Source: CAYFUF01 sp964394795
GTDB lineage: Bacteria > Bacillota > Clostridia > Tissierellales > Peptoniphilaceae
NCBI GenBank assembly: GCA_964394795.1
Contig: CAYMYX010000001.1
Coordinates: forward strand, 57,218-121,217
Length of the DNA stretch: 64,000 nt
Reading direction: 5' to 3'
Shown here: piece by piece, positions 32,616-41,880 of the stretch
Layout of the letters: every line of letters starts with the position of its first letter
How positions within the stretch are numbered: position 1 is the stretch's first letter
The notes under the pieces: generated by a model
What the model saw: the letters and a program-made list of their open reading frames with translations, nothing else
What the model was told of the DNA's origin: nothing
Database searches by the model: none
Made by a program: the position numbers and the translations under genes

Positions 32616-33605
32616 TTAACTCATCGCCCGATCGCTTTGAATGTCGCGATAGAAAAAGTCGATGATTTCGTCTTCTTGATTGCTTTGTCCCATGGCCACC
32701 ATCACCTTGGTGAAGCAGGCCTCCGGGATAAGCTCTTTGGCATCGTAGATATTAAAGTTTCTGCTGGCGATATTCCCCTGGGCATAGACGGACATGTCCG
32801 ACCCCTCGTAGAGAACCTGGCTGCAGACAAAGACTAAGATACCCTTGGCTCGCCAATCTCGAACCTTGTCGTGGAAGCTGGTGGACAGGCCGCTGAGGCC
32901 AAAGATTTCGATAACGATGGCCCGGTACTTGTCATCGATGAAGTCGAAGTCGTTGGCGTCGATGCCGGGAAAAAGCTTCAGCAGAAAGACCTTCGATTCC
33001 AGGTTGGTGTAGAAGCGGGTGTCCTCTTCCCTACGTACCAAATCGATATAGGGACGGATGATTCCGTCTTCGATGGAGGCTACGGCCGGGATGTTGACGG
33101 AATGGAAAGCGTCGAAGTCACGGCTGTAGAGCTTAGTGACGTGGTTGCCGAACATGACCTTGCCGTTGAAGACGACGTATACGCCGGATCTTTCGTTCTT
33201 GATGGCGAAGGTGCAGGCATCGTAAAGGTTCCGCTTGCCGTCCGTAACGACATCTCCAATGGGTTTTTGGGCGCCGGTAAGGACGATGTTCTTGGAGGGG
33301 TTTTGCACCATATAGGTGATAGCCGAAGCCGTGTAAGCTAAGGTATCCGTGCCATGGGTAATGACAAAGCCATCAAAATCGTCGTACTTGTCCTGGATCA
33401 CCTCAACGATATCCACCCACACGCTACAGTTGATGTCGGAGGATTCCAAGGCATAGAGGGAAACCAGTTCGACATCGAATTCCTCTTTGAGCATAGGTAG
33501 GTGGGCTAAGATTTCCTCAACGCTCATGGTGGGTTGGAGGCCATCCTCCGTGGGCACCGACGCGATGGTGCCGCCCAAACCAATAATTAACAGTCTTTTC
33601 TTCAT
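32616..33605 (-). CDS. ansA: L-asparaginase, type I
   Basis: A 329-residue asparaginase. The two catalytic Thr motifs are LGGTIASVPTEDGLQP at about residues 11-26 and VITHGTDTLAYTAS at about 83-96, followed by the conserved TGAQKPIGD at about 109-117. No signal peptide, so it is cytoplasmic. It converts asparagine to aspartate and ammonia. A terminator at 33621-33648 separates it from ptsI, although some read-through is possible; pepF follows after a short gap. Confidence 0.94.
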   Translation of the reverse strand: MKKRLLIIGLGGTIASVPTEDGLQPTMSVEEILAHLPMLKEEFDVELVSLYALESSDINCSVWVDIVEVIQDKYDDFDGFVITHGTDTLAYTASAITYMVQNPSKNIVLTGAQKPIGDVVTDGKRNLYDACTFAIKNERSGVYVVFNGKVMFGNHVTKLYSRDFDAFHSVNIPAVASIEDGIIRPYIDLVRREEDTRFYTNLESKVFLLKLFPGIDANDFDFIDDKYRAIVIEIFGLSGLSTSFHDKVRDWRAKGILVFVCSQVLYEGSDMSVYAQGNIASRNFNIYDAKELIPEACFTKVMVAMGQSNQEDEIIDFFYRDIQSDRAMS

Positions 33606-33620
33606 GGGATTCTCTCTTCT

Positions 33621-33648
33621 AAAAAGACAAGCACGTGAGCGCTTGTCT
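33621..33648 (-). terminator. Terminator after ptsI
   Basis: Minus-strand AGACAAGC (33641-33648) and GCTTGTCT (33625-33632) close an 8-base loop, followed by TTTTAG. Confidence 0.85.
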
Positions 33649-33693
33649 CTTTGTCTTTATATTTGTTCTGGCTGAACCAGCCGAATGACCGGC

Positions 33694-35415
33694 CTACTTG
33701 TTAGGGTTGTCGTCAACCAGTTTGCAGATATCTTCCAAGGATGAACTAGCTAAGACGCGGTTGGCAAAGTCCTCAGCCTCTGATTGAGTTGACCGTAGTA
33801 GGATGCTCTTTACCTTAGCGATTTTTGATGACGGGCAGGAAAACTCATCCAAGCCCATGCCTAGTAGGAGGTAAGTGGCATCAGAGTCGCCGGCGAAGCC
33901 GCCGCACATGGCCACCTTTTTTCCTGCATTCTTGGCCGCATCGATAACCATCTTGATGGACCGGAGCACGGAGGGGTGGTAGGTGTCGTAGAGCTGGTTG
34001 ATCTTGGAGTTTCCTCTATCGACAGCCAGCATGTATTGAGTCAGGTCGTTGGTGCCGATGCTGAAGAAATCGCAATGCTTGATGAGTTCGTTGGCGATGA
34101 TAACCGAAGAAGGGGTCTCAATCATGATGCCAACTTCGATGTCCTTATCATAGGCAAGGCCTTCAGCATCTAAATCTTCTTTGAGCTCGGCGATTCGGTC
34201 TTGGACCGCAATGATTTCCTCGACGGAGATGACGAGGGGAATCAGGATTTTGACTTTGCCGTAGGCGGATGCCCGGAGCATGGCCCTCAATTGGGCATCG
34301 AACATCTCGGGATAATCGAAGCTGATGCGGATTGCCCGCCAACCTAGGAAGGGATTTTCTTCGTTGGGAAAGTCGGCGTAAGGCAAGGGTTTGTCAGCCC
34401 CGATATCTAAGGTCCTGATGGTCAGTGGCTTGCCGTTCAGCTGTTCCACAGCCTTCTTGTATTCATTGAACTGGTCCTCTTCGCTGGGGAAGTAGGACGT
34501 CTTCATGTAAAGGAACTCGGTGCGGAACAAGCCGACGCCGTCAGCGCCGTTTTCTAGACCCATGGAGATGTCCTCTGCCGTATCGATGTTACAGTTGACT
34601 TCCAGTGCCACGTCGTCCTTGGTTACGACCTGAATATCCTTGACTTCTTCCAGTCGAAGCTTTTCCTCATCCAAATCTCGGATGATACCCCGATAGTAGT
34701 TCAGCTCCTCTTGGGTAGGATTGACAATGAGTTGTTCATTTTCCGCATCAAGGATGACTAAGTCCCCATCCTCAACGTGTTGGGTGACATTCTTCATACC
34801 AACCAAGGAAGGGATTCCTAGGGTTTGGGCAATGATGGAAACATGGGAAGTCCTTCCCCCAAGGTCATTAGCGAAGCCTAAGATGTGCTTCTTGTCCATG
34901 TGGGAAGTGTCCGATGGGGTCAGCTCGTCGGAGATGATGATGTAATCTTGGTCGAGATGGGACAGTGTGTCCGGCTCAATGTTTTGTAGGATGTAGAGCA
35001 AGTTCATGCCGATGTGGCGGTAGTCTGCTGCCCGCTCACGAAGGTAGTTGTCTTCGATGATGTCGATCATGGCCACCATCTCATCGACGGTTTCCTTGAC
35101 TGCCCATTCCCCATTGATTTTATAGTTTTCAATTTTATTTAATGCCGTCTCCATAAAGTAGGGGTCAATCAATAGTTCAATTTGAACTTGAATGACCTCT
35201 TTGACCGTGTCGCTCATGGAAGATTCCTTGTCGAGCTCGTCGCGCAAGTCCTTCTCATAGCGGTCAAAGGCACTTTTCAGCAAATCCTTCTCCGTCTCGA
35301 TGAGCTGGTCTTGGATGCTGGTCTTTGCAACCTTTGCTTTCTCTTTAATGAAGACTTTTGCGGGACCGATGACCACACCTCGTGATGCAACGATTCCTTT
35401 CAAAATCTTTGACAT
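33694..35415 (-). CDS. ptsI: PTS enzyme I (phosphoenolpyruvate-protein phosphotransferase)
   Basis: A 573-residue enzyme I. The phospho-accepting His is in GGRTSHVSIIAQTLGIP at about residues 186-202. The PEP-binding barrel carries GVGLFRTEFLYM near 290, DIGADKPLPY near 332 and FFSIGTNDLTQYMLAVDRGN near 450. The usual C-terminal CGEMAGD is here CGGFAGD, with Gly in place of the conserved Glu but the Cys kept. Normally ptsI follows ptsH; here it follows pyk after 38 bases and no HPr gene is nearby. It probably supplies phosphate for sugar uptake; the substitution deserves a check. Confidence 0.93.
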   Translation of the reverse strand: MSKILKGIVASRGVVIGPAKVFIKEKAKVAKTSIQDQLIETEKDLLKSAFDRYEKDLRDELDKESSMSDTVKEVIQVQIELLIDPYFMETALNKIENYKINGEWAVKETVDEMVAMIDIIEDNYLRERAADYRHIGMNLLYILQNIEPDTLSHLDQDYIIISDELTPSDTSHMDKKHILGFANDLGGRTSHVSIIAQTLGIPSLVGMKNVTQHVEDGDLVILDAENEQLIVNPTQEELNYYRGIIRDLDEEKLRLEEVKDIQVVTKDDVALEVNCNIDTAEDISMGLENGADGVGLFRTEFLYMKTSYFPSEEDQFNEYKKAVEQLNGKPLTIRTLDIGADKPLPYADFPNEENPFLGWRAIRISFDYPEMFDAQLRAMLRASAYGKVKILIPLVISVEEIIAVQDRIAELKEDLDAEGLAYDKDIEVGIMIETPSSVIIANELIKHCDFFSIGTNDLTQYMLAVDRGNSKINQLYDTYHPSVLRSIKMVIDAAKNAGKKVAMCGGFAGDSDATYLLLGMGLDEFSCPSSKIAKVKSILLRSTQSEAEDFANRVLASSSLEDICKLVDDNPNK

Positions 35416-35453
35416 AGTTGTCCCTTCTAACGGTGGTGAAACTTATAGTGCTC

Positions 35454-37208
35454 TTAAATAACTTGGGCTTCTCCGGCATAGACAAGACCAGTGGAGGTAT
35501 CCATCGTGAGGATATCACCGTCCTTGATTAGCTTCGTAGCATTTTCCGCGCCAATGATGGTTGGCTTGCCGAAGTGGAGGCCGACAATCGCTGCATGAGA
35601 AGTTAAGCCACCCTCTTCAACGATAATGCCAGCAGATTTTTCAATAAAGGAAATCAGGTCGGCTCCAGTGTAGGAGGCGACGATGATGTCCCCTTCTTCA
35701 AAACGTTCCTTCAATTCTGCTGCAGTGGAACCCACGCATGCCTTAGCCGTAGCGGAACCTTTACCAACGCCCATACCGGAAACGAGAATGTCGCCAATGG
35801 TGTGAACCTTGATGAGGTTGGTCGCTTGTCCACGGCCTACCGGGATACCGGCAGTCAGGACGATTTGGTCACCCTCGGTGACGATCTCGGTCTTTAAGGC
35901 TGCAAAGATGGATCTTTCAATTAATTCGTCGGTATGTTCCGCATCACTGGATATTGCAGGGAAAACTCCCCAGCACATAGATAGCTTGCGAGCAACGGCT
36001 GCCGATGGGGTTGCCGCGATAATTGGCGTTTGCGGACGGTAGCGGGATACTTGGCGGGCGGTGAAGCCGGATTGGGTCGATGTAACGATGGCCGCCGCCT
36101 TGATGCTCTTGGCAATTCGGCAGGCGGAATCCGCGATGGATTCTGCAGTATTGTCCATGGGCCATTCCGACCGTTTCGCCAGGGTTTCGGTGAAGTCTTG
36201 GGAAGCTTCGGTCACCTCAGCGATGGACCGCATCTGTCTGACCGACTCCACAGGATACTTACCTGCAGCGGTTTCGCCGGAAAGCATGACTGCATCGCTG
36301 CCATCTAGGATGGCATTGGCGACGTCGTTAACTTCCGCTCTGGTTGGTCTCGGGTTTCTCTGCATGGAGTCCAACATCTGGGTTGCCGTGATGACGGGCT
36401 TGCCCATTTCGTTAGCCATCCGAATCATATTCTTTTGTACAATAGGAACTTCTTGAGTTGGAATTTCCACACCAAGGTCACCACGGGCGACCATGACGCC
36501 GTCGGATACTTCTAAAATTTCACGAAGGTTTCGTACACCCTGCTCGCTCTCAATCTTGGAGTAGATATGGATATCTTCTCCGCCGTTTTCTTCGAGGATC
36601 TTTCGAATTTCTAAAACGTCCGCCTTGCTTCGAATGAAGGAAGCAAAGATAAAGTCTACCTCTTGCTCAATGCCAAAGAGAATATCTTCCCTATCACTAT
36701 CTGTGATGGCGGGCAACTTGACATCGGTGGATGGCAAGTTGACGCCTTTTCGGTTGGAGATCTCACCATAGTTTTGGGCTACTGCGTGAATCTCTGTTCC
36801 TTCGATGGACTCAACCACAAACTCGACTAGACCGTCGTCGATGAGGATGCGAGAACCTGGATTGACATCGCCTGGTAAACCCTCATAGGAAATGCTGACG
36901 ATATCTTTCGTTCCTTCAACCTGTCTGGTGGTGAAGGTAATGTGGTCCCCTCGCTCGATGTTGACTCGTTCATCGACGAAAGTGCCAAGGCGAATCTCCG
37001 GTCCTTTGGTGTCCAGAGCGATACCGATGGGCACATTGGTCTTCGCTCTTACATTTTTGATTGTTGTAATCTTTTCTTTGTGCTCTTCATGGGAACCATG
37101 GGAGAAGTTAAGTCGGGCAACATTCATTCCTTCATGGATTAAATTTTCTAAGACCATTTCCGACTCGGAAGCCGGTCCAATTGTACATACAATTTTGGTT
37201 TTTTTCAT
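35454..37208 (-). CDS. pyk: Pyruvate kinase with C-terminal PEP-utilising domain
   Basis: A 584-residue pyruvate kinase, the last ATP-forming step of glycolysis. KKTKIVCTIGPASES starts the barrel; the signature IYSKIESEQGVRNL with active Lys is near residue 215, and GVMVARGDLGVEIP and TATQMLDSM follow. Beyond the usual about 475 residues there is an extra domain (residues about 490-584) with GGLTSHAAIVGLHFGKPTIIG, the swivelling PEP-utilising domain seen in Bacillus-type enzymes. It lies 10 bases after pfkA, in the dnaE-pfkA-pyk order common in Firmicutes, and ptsI follows. Confidence 0.96.
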   Translation of the reverse strand: MKKTKIVCTIGPASESEMVLENLIHEGMNVARLNFSHGSHEEHKEKITTIKNVRAKTNVPIGIALDTKGPEIRLGTFVDERVNIERGDHITFTTRQVEGTKDIVSISYEGLPGDVNPGSRILIDDGLVEFVVESIEGTEIHAVAQNYGEISNRKGVNLPSTDVKLPAITDSDREDILFGIEQEVDFIFASFIRSKADVLEIRKILEENGGEDIHIYSKIESEQGVRNLREILEVSDGVMVARGDLGVEIPTQEVPIVQKNMIRMANEMGKPVITATQMLDSMQRNPRPTRAEVNDVANAILDGSDAVMLSGETAAGKYPVESVRQMRSIAEVTEASQDFTETLAKRSEWPMDNTAESIADSACRIAKSIKAAAIVTSTQSGFTARQVSRYRPQTPIIAATPSAAVARKLSMCWGVFPAISSDAEHTDELIERSIFAALKTEIVTEGDQIVLTAGIPVGRGQATNLIKVHTIGDILVSGMGVGKGSATAKACVGSTAAELKERFEEGDIIVASYTGADLISFIEKSAGIIVEEGGLTSHAAIVGLHFGKPTIIGAENATKLIKDGDILTMDTSTGLVYAGEAQVI

Positions 37209-37218
37209 TGCTACCTTC

Positions 37219-38178
37219 CTAACTTGATAATACTTTTGCCATCTCGTAGAGTTCTTCGTTCAAGACGTGTTTGACATTGACCGCTTCAGCAATAGGCATG
37301 GTAAAGAGTTGATTCCCCTTGACGCCAATCGCTACTGAGGAGGTTCCCTTGTCTAGAAGTTCGACGGCCTTGTAACCCATCTCACATCCTAGTCTTGCAT
37401 CAGTAAGGCTTGGGCTGCCGCCACGTTGGACGTGACCCAAAATGGTGATTCGGGTATCGACGCCTGTTCTGCGTTGAATATCTTCCTTCATCTGGTAGGG
37501 TTCGCCTACGCCTTCCGCAACGACGATAATGTGATGTCGCTTGCCACGTTTTCTACCCCGCTCGATTCGCTCGATCACTTCATCGATGGAATACTCGTGC
37601 TCGGGGATGATAATGCTCTCTGCCCCTCCGGCGATACCGGAGTAGAGGGCAATGTCGCCACAACTCCTACCCATAACTTCAATCAGATTAGCACGGCCGT
37701 GAGAGCTTGAAGTGTCTCTCAATTTGCCGATCGATTCGATGACGGTCTCCACAGCGGTGTGGAAGCCGATGGAATAATCCGTGTAACCCATATCATTGTC
37801 GATGGTGCAAGGGATGCAAACTGTATTGATACCTAGCTTAGCTAAGGCCGCTGCCCCCATCATGGAGCCGTCTCCGCCCATAACCACCAAGCTGTCGATT
37901 CCGAATTGTCGTAATATCTGTACGGCCTTTTCTTGGCCTTCTAAGGTTCTGAATTCTTCACTGCGGGCTGACCCAAGCATGGTGCCGCCCTTTTGTATAA
38001 TATCTGCAACGCTGGAGACGTTCATTTCATAGATGTCGCCACCCATTAAGCCATCGTAGCCAAAGCGAATCCCTTTGACTCGCATACCTTTATCGAAGGC
38101 CGTTCGGGCGATAGCTCGAATGGTGGCGTTCATTCCGGGTGCGTCCCCACCTGAGGTTAAGATTCCTATTGTTGTCAT
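37219..38178 (-). CDS. pfkA: ATP-dependent 6-phosphofructokinase
   Basis: A 319-residue phosphofructokinase. ILTSGGDAPGMNATIRAIAR at about residues 5-24, GGDGSMMGAAAL near 103 (Gly at the position that marks ATP rather than pyrophosphate use), PCTIDNDMGYTDYSIGFHTA near 121-140 with the catalytic Asp, and VIEVMGRSCGDIAL near 160. Start 38178 has GGAGGTG upstream. A possible promoter with TATACT lies in the 70 bases after dnaE. It commits fructose 6-phosphate to glycolysis, opposite to fbp elsewhere in the window. Confidence 0.95.
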   Translation of the reverse strand: MTTIGILTSGGDAPGMNATIRAIARTAFDKGMRVKGIRFGYDGLMGGDIYEMNVSSVADIIQKGGTMLGSARSEEFRTLEGQEKAVQILRQFGIDSLVVMGGDGSMMGAAALAKLGINTVCIPCTIDNDMGYTDYSIGFHTAVETVIESIGKLRDTSSSHGRANLIEVMGRSCGDIALYSGIAGGAESIIIPEHEYSIDEVIERIERGRKRGKRHHIIVVAEGVGEPYQMKEDIQRRTGVDTRITILGHVQRGGSPSLTDARLGCEMGYKAVELLDKGTSSVAIGVKGNQLFTMPIAEAVNVKHVLNEELYEMAKVLSS

Positions 38179-38247
38179 TGGCACCTCCATATCCTAAAAT
38201 CCAAGTATAGTATAACGAAAATCGTTAAAATTTGATAAAAAACTCAA

Positions 38248-41200
38248 TTATTCTTTCAAGACCACATTTGCCTGTCCCAGAACCCCTTGCATCTCCCGCA
38301 GGAGTGAGGGTGATGCCTCCACATTATACTTGGCATCCATATTGACTGACCTCTTCCGGTCCCGGAAGTAGATGATGATCGGGACATTTCCCCGGTGGTC
38401 TAAGAGGACCTTCTTCATGGCTTCGTAGGTTTCCTTGTCCTCGGAACTCATTTGCAAGAAGAGGGTTTGGCTGGCCATGGCCTCAATATCTGCAATGTGG
38501 TTAGCCAAGATCTTCACTTCTTCATTGGCATCGACTTGCAGTGTGCCTTCGATAAGGATCGGCTGGTCGATATTGAGAAAACTCCTCGCCTCCTCATAAG
38601 TGTTGGGGAAGACAACAGCTTCAATCAGCCCAAAGGTATCTTCAATTTCCAGGAAACACATCTTTTGGTTTTTTTTGGTCAAGAGGTCTCTGCGGTTACG
38701 AATGATACCGCCCATAGAGACCCGCTTCCCGTCTAATATCTCCATGTTATCTTCAGCAATGATATTTTTCACAGAGAAATTAATCTTGGACTTCACCCTG
38801 TCTTCGTAAGGGGAGAAGGGATGGTCCGTCAAGTAGATACCCAATACTTCTTTCTCATAGGCCAAAAACTGAGACTTTCGATACTCGTTGATTTGCTGCA
38901 CTTCTCTGGTTTGAGGCGTCTCCATCAGGTCAAACATGGAGGTTTGTCCGTCCACGTTATTTCTTCTGGTGTGTTGGACGGAATCGATGGACATCTCCAT
39001 GTCCACCATTAACTGAGAACGGTGAAGGCCGAAGGAGTCCAAGGCACCGGCTTTAATGAGGGATTCTACCGCTTTCCGGTTGACGCTTGCTTTATTGACT
39101 GCCAAAATTCGGCGGATATAGTCATCCAAGCTAGTGAAGTCGCCACCTAACTCTCTTGCTTCGATGGTGGCTTGAACGATGGCCGTTCCTACGTTCTTCA
39201 CAGCGGACAGTCCATAGCGTATCTTATTGTTTTCTACCGTAAACTTACCTTGGCTGTGGTTTACACTAGGCGGCAAAATGGGGATCCCCATTCGCTTAGC
39301 TTCTTGGCTGTAGAGGGCAATCTTGGAGGATTCCCCCATGATCGAGGAAAGGAGGGCCGCGAAGTATTCGCAGGGATAATAGTATTTTAAAATCGCAGTC
39401 TCCATCGCCACATAAGCGTAGGCAACGGAGTGGGACTTATTGAAGGCATACTTAGCAAACTCGATCATCTGGTCGAAAATTTGGCTAGCGATCTTTTCAG
39501 GAACCCCGTTAGCCAAACAACCTTCGATCTCTCGGTCACCATTGGATGCTGTTTTCCCATAGATAAAGTAAGCCCTATTTTCTTCCATGACGTCCATTTT
39601 TTTCTTGGACATGGCCCGTCTTAGATTATCCGCCTCGCCTAAGGAGTAGCCGGCCAGCTGCTGGACAATCATCATTACCTGCTCTTGGTAGACAATGACC
39701 CCGTAGGTGTTCTTGAGAATAGGTTCCAGTTTGGGATGGAGGTAACTGACCTCCGCTGGGTTATGGCGGGCACGAACATAAGTGGGAATTTGGTCCATGG
39801 GGCCCGGCCGGAACAAGGCGTTGGCAGCGACTAAGTCGTCAAACTTAGTGGGCTTCAGCTCCCTTAAGAAGCTGCGCATTCCGTTGGACTCAAACTGGAA
39901 GATGCCGATGGTATCAGCGTTATGGAAAAGGGTCATTGCCCCCGGGTCATTGGTGTCGATTTCGTCGACTTCAATGCGAATGCCATGAATTTCTTCTATC
40001 ATATCGATGGCATCTTTGATAACCGTCAGGTTTCGAAGGCCCAGGAAGTCCATCTTAAGGAGGCCAAGTTCCTCCAACTCGTTCATGTTGAATTGGGTCG
40101 TAATCTGGTCCCCGCTGCGAGATAGGGGGACCAAGTGGTCGACGGGCTCACCGGCAATCAGAACGCCGGCTGCGTGGGTGGAAGTGTGCCGGGGCATGCC
40201 TTCCACTTGGCGGGCTAAGTCGATGAGCTTTCGGTTCTCATCGTTGAATTCGTAAAGTTGGCGGAAGTCCGCGTCGGTTTCCAACGCAGAATCCAAGGTA
40301 ATATTCAGTCGGAAAGGTACGGCCTTGGCCACCTGGTCGACCTTAGAGAGCGGGATATCCAGAACTCGACCAACATCCCGAATGGCATTCTTCGCTGCCA
40401 TGGTACCGAAGGTAACGATCTGAGCTACCTTCTCCTGGCCATACTTCTTGTTCACGTAGTCGATGACCTCATCCCTACGCTCGTAGCAGAAGTCGATGTC
40501 GATATCCGGCATGGAGACCCGGTCAGGGTTGAGGAAGCGCTCAAATAGAAGGCCATACTCCAAGGGATCAATTCCGGTGATGCCCAAAGCGTAAGAGACG
40601 ATGGAACCTGCAGCCGATCCTCTTCCGGGGCCAACTGGGATGTCGTTCTGCTCGGCAAAGCGGACGAAGTCGTAAACGATGAGGAAGTAGTCCACGTAAC
40701 CCATGGACTTTATGACGCCCATTTCGTGGAGGGCCCTTTCCCTCGCCTCTTCCAGTCGGTTTGCCTTATTATCGGTCGTTGTATAGCGTTCATCGATTCC
40801 ATCCATAACCAGGCGTTCGAAGTATTCGATGTTGCTTTCATCAGTGGGAATATCAAAATGAGGAAGGTGGAGCTGGTGGAAGGCAATCTCTACATTGCAC
40901 CTCTCCGCAATTCTCGCTGTATTCTCTATCGCTTCAGGATAGCGGGAAAAGAGGTCGTCCATCTCCTCATGGGATTTCAAGTAAAAGTTGTTGGAAGGAA
41001 ACCTCATCCGATCTTCTTCCTGTAAGGTCTTGCCGGTCTGAATACAGAGGAGGATATCGTGGGCTTCAGCGTCTTCCTGCTTGGTGTAGTGGACATCGTT
41101 GGTGGCCACAAGGCCTATCCCCGTCTCCTCGCTGATTTGGGCAAAAACTTTTTGGACTTTCCGTTCCTCTCGGATGTCGTGGTCCTGGATCTCGAGGTAA

Positions 41201-41700
41201 AAATTGTCTTGGCCAAAGATATCTCGATAGATAAGCGCGGTTTCCTTGGCGGTCTCGTAGTCGCTGTCGACGGCTCGGCGCGCAACTTCTCCGGCTAAGC
41301 AGGCAGACAGGCAGATGATGCCCTCGCTGTGGGCACGCAAAAAGTCCTTATCTACCCTGGGCTTGTAATAGAAGCCGTTAACGTAACCTTCCGACACAAT
41401 CTTCATGAGATTGTGGTAACCCACGTCGTTTTCCGCCAGTAAGATAAGGTGGTAGCGCGTCCGATCGTTCCGATCGAACCGGTCCTCTGCCACATAAATT
41501 TCGCTACCGATAATTGGCTTGATGCCCCTTGCCTTGGCTGCTTTATAGAATTGGATGGTGCCGAACATGTTGCCGTGGTCGGTCATGGCCACCGCCTCCA
41601 TGCCTTGTTCTTGCACTTGGTCCATCAAGGCGTCAATCCGGCAGAATCCGTCCAACAAGCTGTACTCGGTATGTAAATGTAGGTGAACGAATTGATTCAT
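38248..41700 (-). CDS. dnaE: DNA polymerase III alpha subunit
   Basis: A 1150-residue replicative polymerase of the DnaE type. The N-terminal PHP domain begins FVHLHLHTEYSLLDGFCRID and keeps DHGNMFG; the palm has PDIDIDFCYERRDEV near residue 400 and the PGRGSAAGSIVSYALG block near 353; helix-hairpin-helix and OB-fold regions follow (ISVKNIIAEDNMEI-type and KICFLEIEDTFG-type). Start 41700 has GGGGAAG upstream; a TTG 12 bases earlier is less likely. It heads the glycolytic run pfkA-pyk-ptsI, a Firmicutes arrangement. Confidence 0.96.
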   Translation of the reverse strand: MNQFVHLHLHTEYSLLDGFCRIDALMDQVQEQGMEAVAMTDHGNMFGTIQFYKAAKARGIKPIIGSEIYVAEDRFDRNDRTRYHLILLAENDVGYHNLMKIVSEGYVNGFYYKPRVDKDFLRAHSEGIICLSACLAGEVARRAVDSDYETAKETALIYRDIFGQDNFYLEIQDHDIREERKVQKVFAQISEETGIGLVATNDVHYTKQEDAEAHDILLCIQTGKTLQEEDRMRFPSNNFYLKSHEEMDDLFSRYPEAIENTARIAERCNVEIAFHQLHLPHFDIPTDESNIEYFERLVMDGIDERYTTTDNKANRLEEARERALHEMGVIKSMGYVDYFLIVYDFVRFAEQNDIPVGPGRGSAAGSIVSYALGITGIDPLEYGLLFERFLNPDRVSMPDIDIDFCYERRDEVIDYVNKKYGQEKVAQIVTFGTMAAKNAIRDVGRVLDIPLSKVDQVAKAVPFRLNITLDSALETDADFRQLYEFNDENRKLIDLARQVEGMPRHTSTHAAGVLIAGEPVDHLVPLSRSGDQITTQFNMNELEELGLLKMDFLGLRNLTVIKDAIDMIEEIHGIRIEVDEIDTNDPGAMTLFHNADTIGIFQFESNGMRSFLRELKPTKFDDLVAANALFRPGPMDQIPTYVRARHNPAEVSYLHPKLEPILKNTYGVIVYQEQVMMIVQQLAGYSLGEADNLRRAMSKKKMDVMEENRAYFIYGKTASNGDREIEGCLANGVPEKIASQIFDQMIEFAKYAFNKSHSVAYAYVAMETAILKYYYPCEYFAALLSSIMGESSKIALYSQEAKRMGIPILPPSVNHSQGKFTVENNKIRYGLSAVKNVGTAIVQATIEARELGGDFTSLDDYIRRILAVNKASVNRKAVESLIKAGALDSFGLHRSQLMVDMEMSIDSVQHTRRNNVDGQTSMFDLMETPQTREVQQINEYRKSQFLAYEKEVLGIYLTDHPFSPYEDRVKSKINFSVKNIIAEDNMEILDGKRVSMGGIIRNRRDLLTKKNQKMCFLEIEDTFGLIEAVVFPNTYEEARSFLNIDQPILIEGTLQVDANEEVKILANHIADIEAMASQTLFLQMSSEDKETYEAMKKVLLDHRGNVPIIIYFRDRKRSVNMDAKYNVEASPSLLREMQGVLGQANVVLKE

Positions 41701-41820
41701 TGTCTTCCCCAATCTAAATTAACTCATCGGTCTTATTTTATCATAGAAAGCACGGCTAGTCCTAGGTAGGCGTTGCGTTGAAAGGGTTACCAATCTATCA
41801 ATGAGCCGACATAAATCAAG

Positions 41821-41855
41821 AAAAAAAGTACAGGCCATATTCCGGCCTGCACTTT
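41821..41855 (-). terminator. Terminator of the decarboxylase operon
   Basis: AAAGTACAGGCC (41825-41836) pairs with GGCCTGCACTTT (41844-41855) with one mismatch; seven T follow on the minus strand. Confidence 0.9.
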
Positions 41856-41880
41856 CTGTTTAATGAATTGTATTCGTCTC

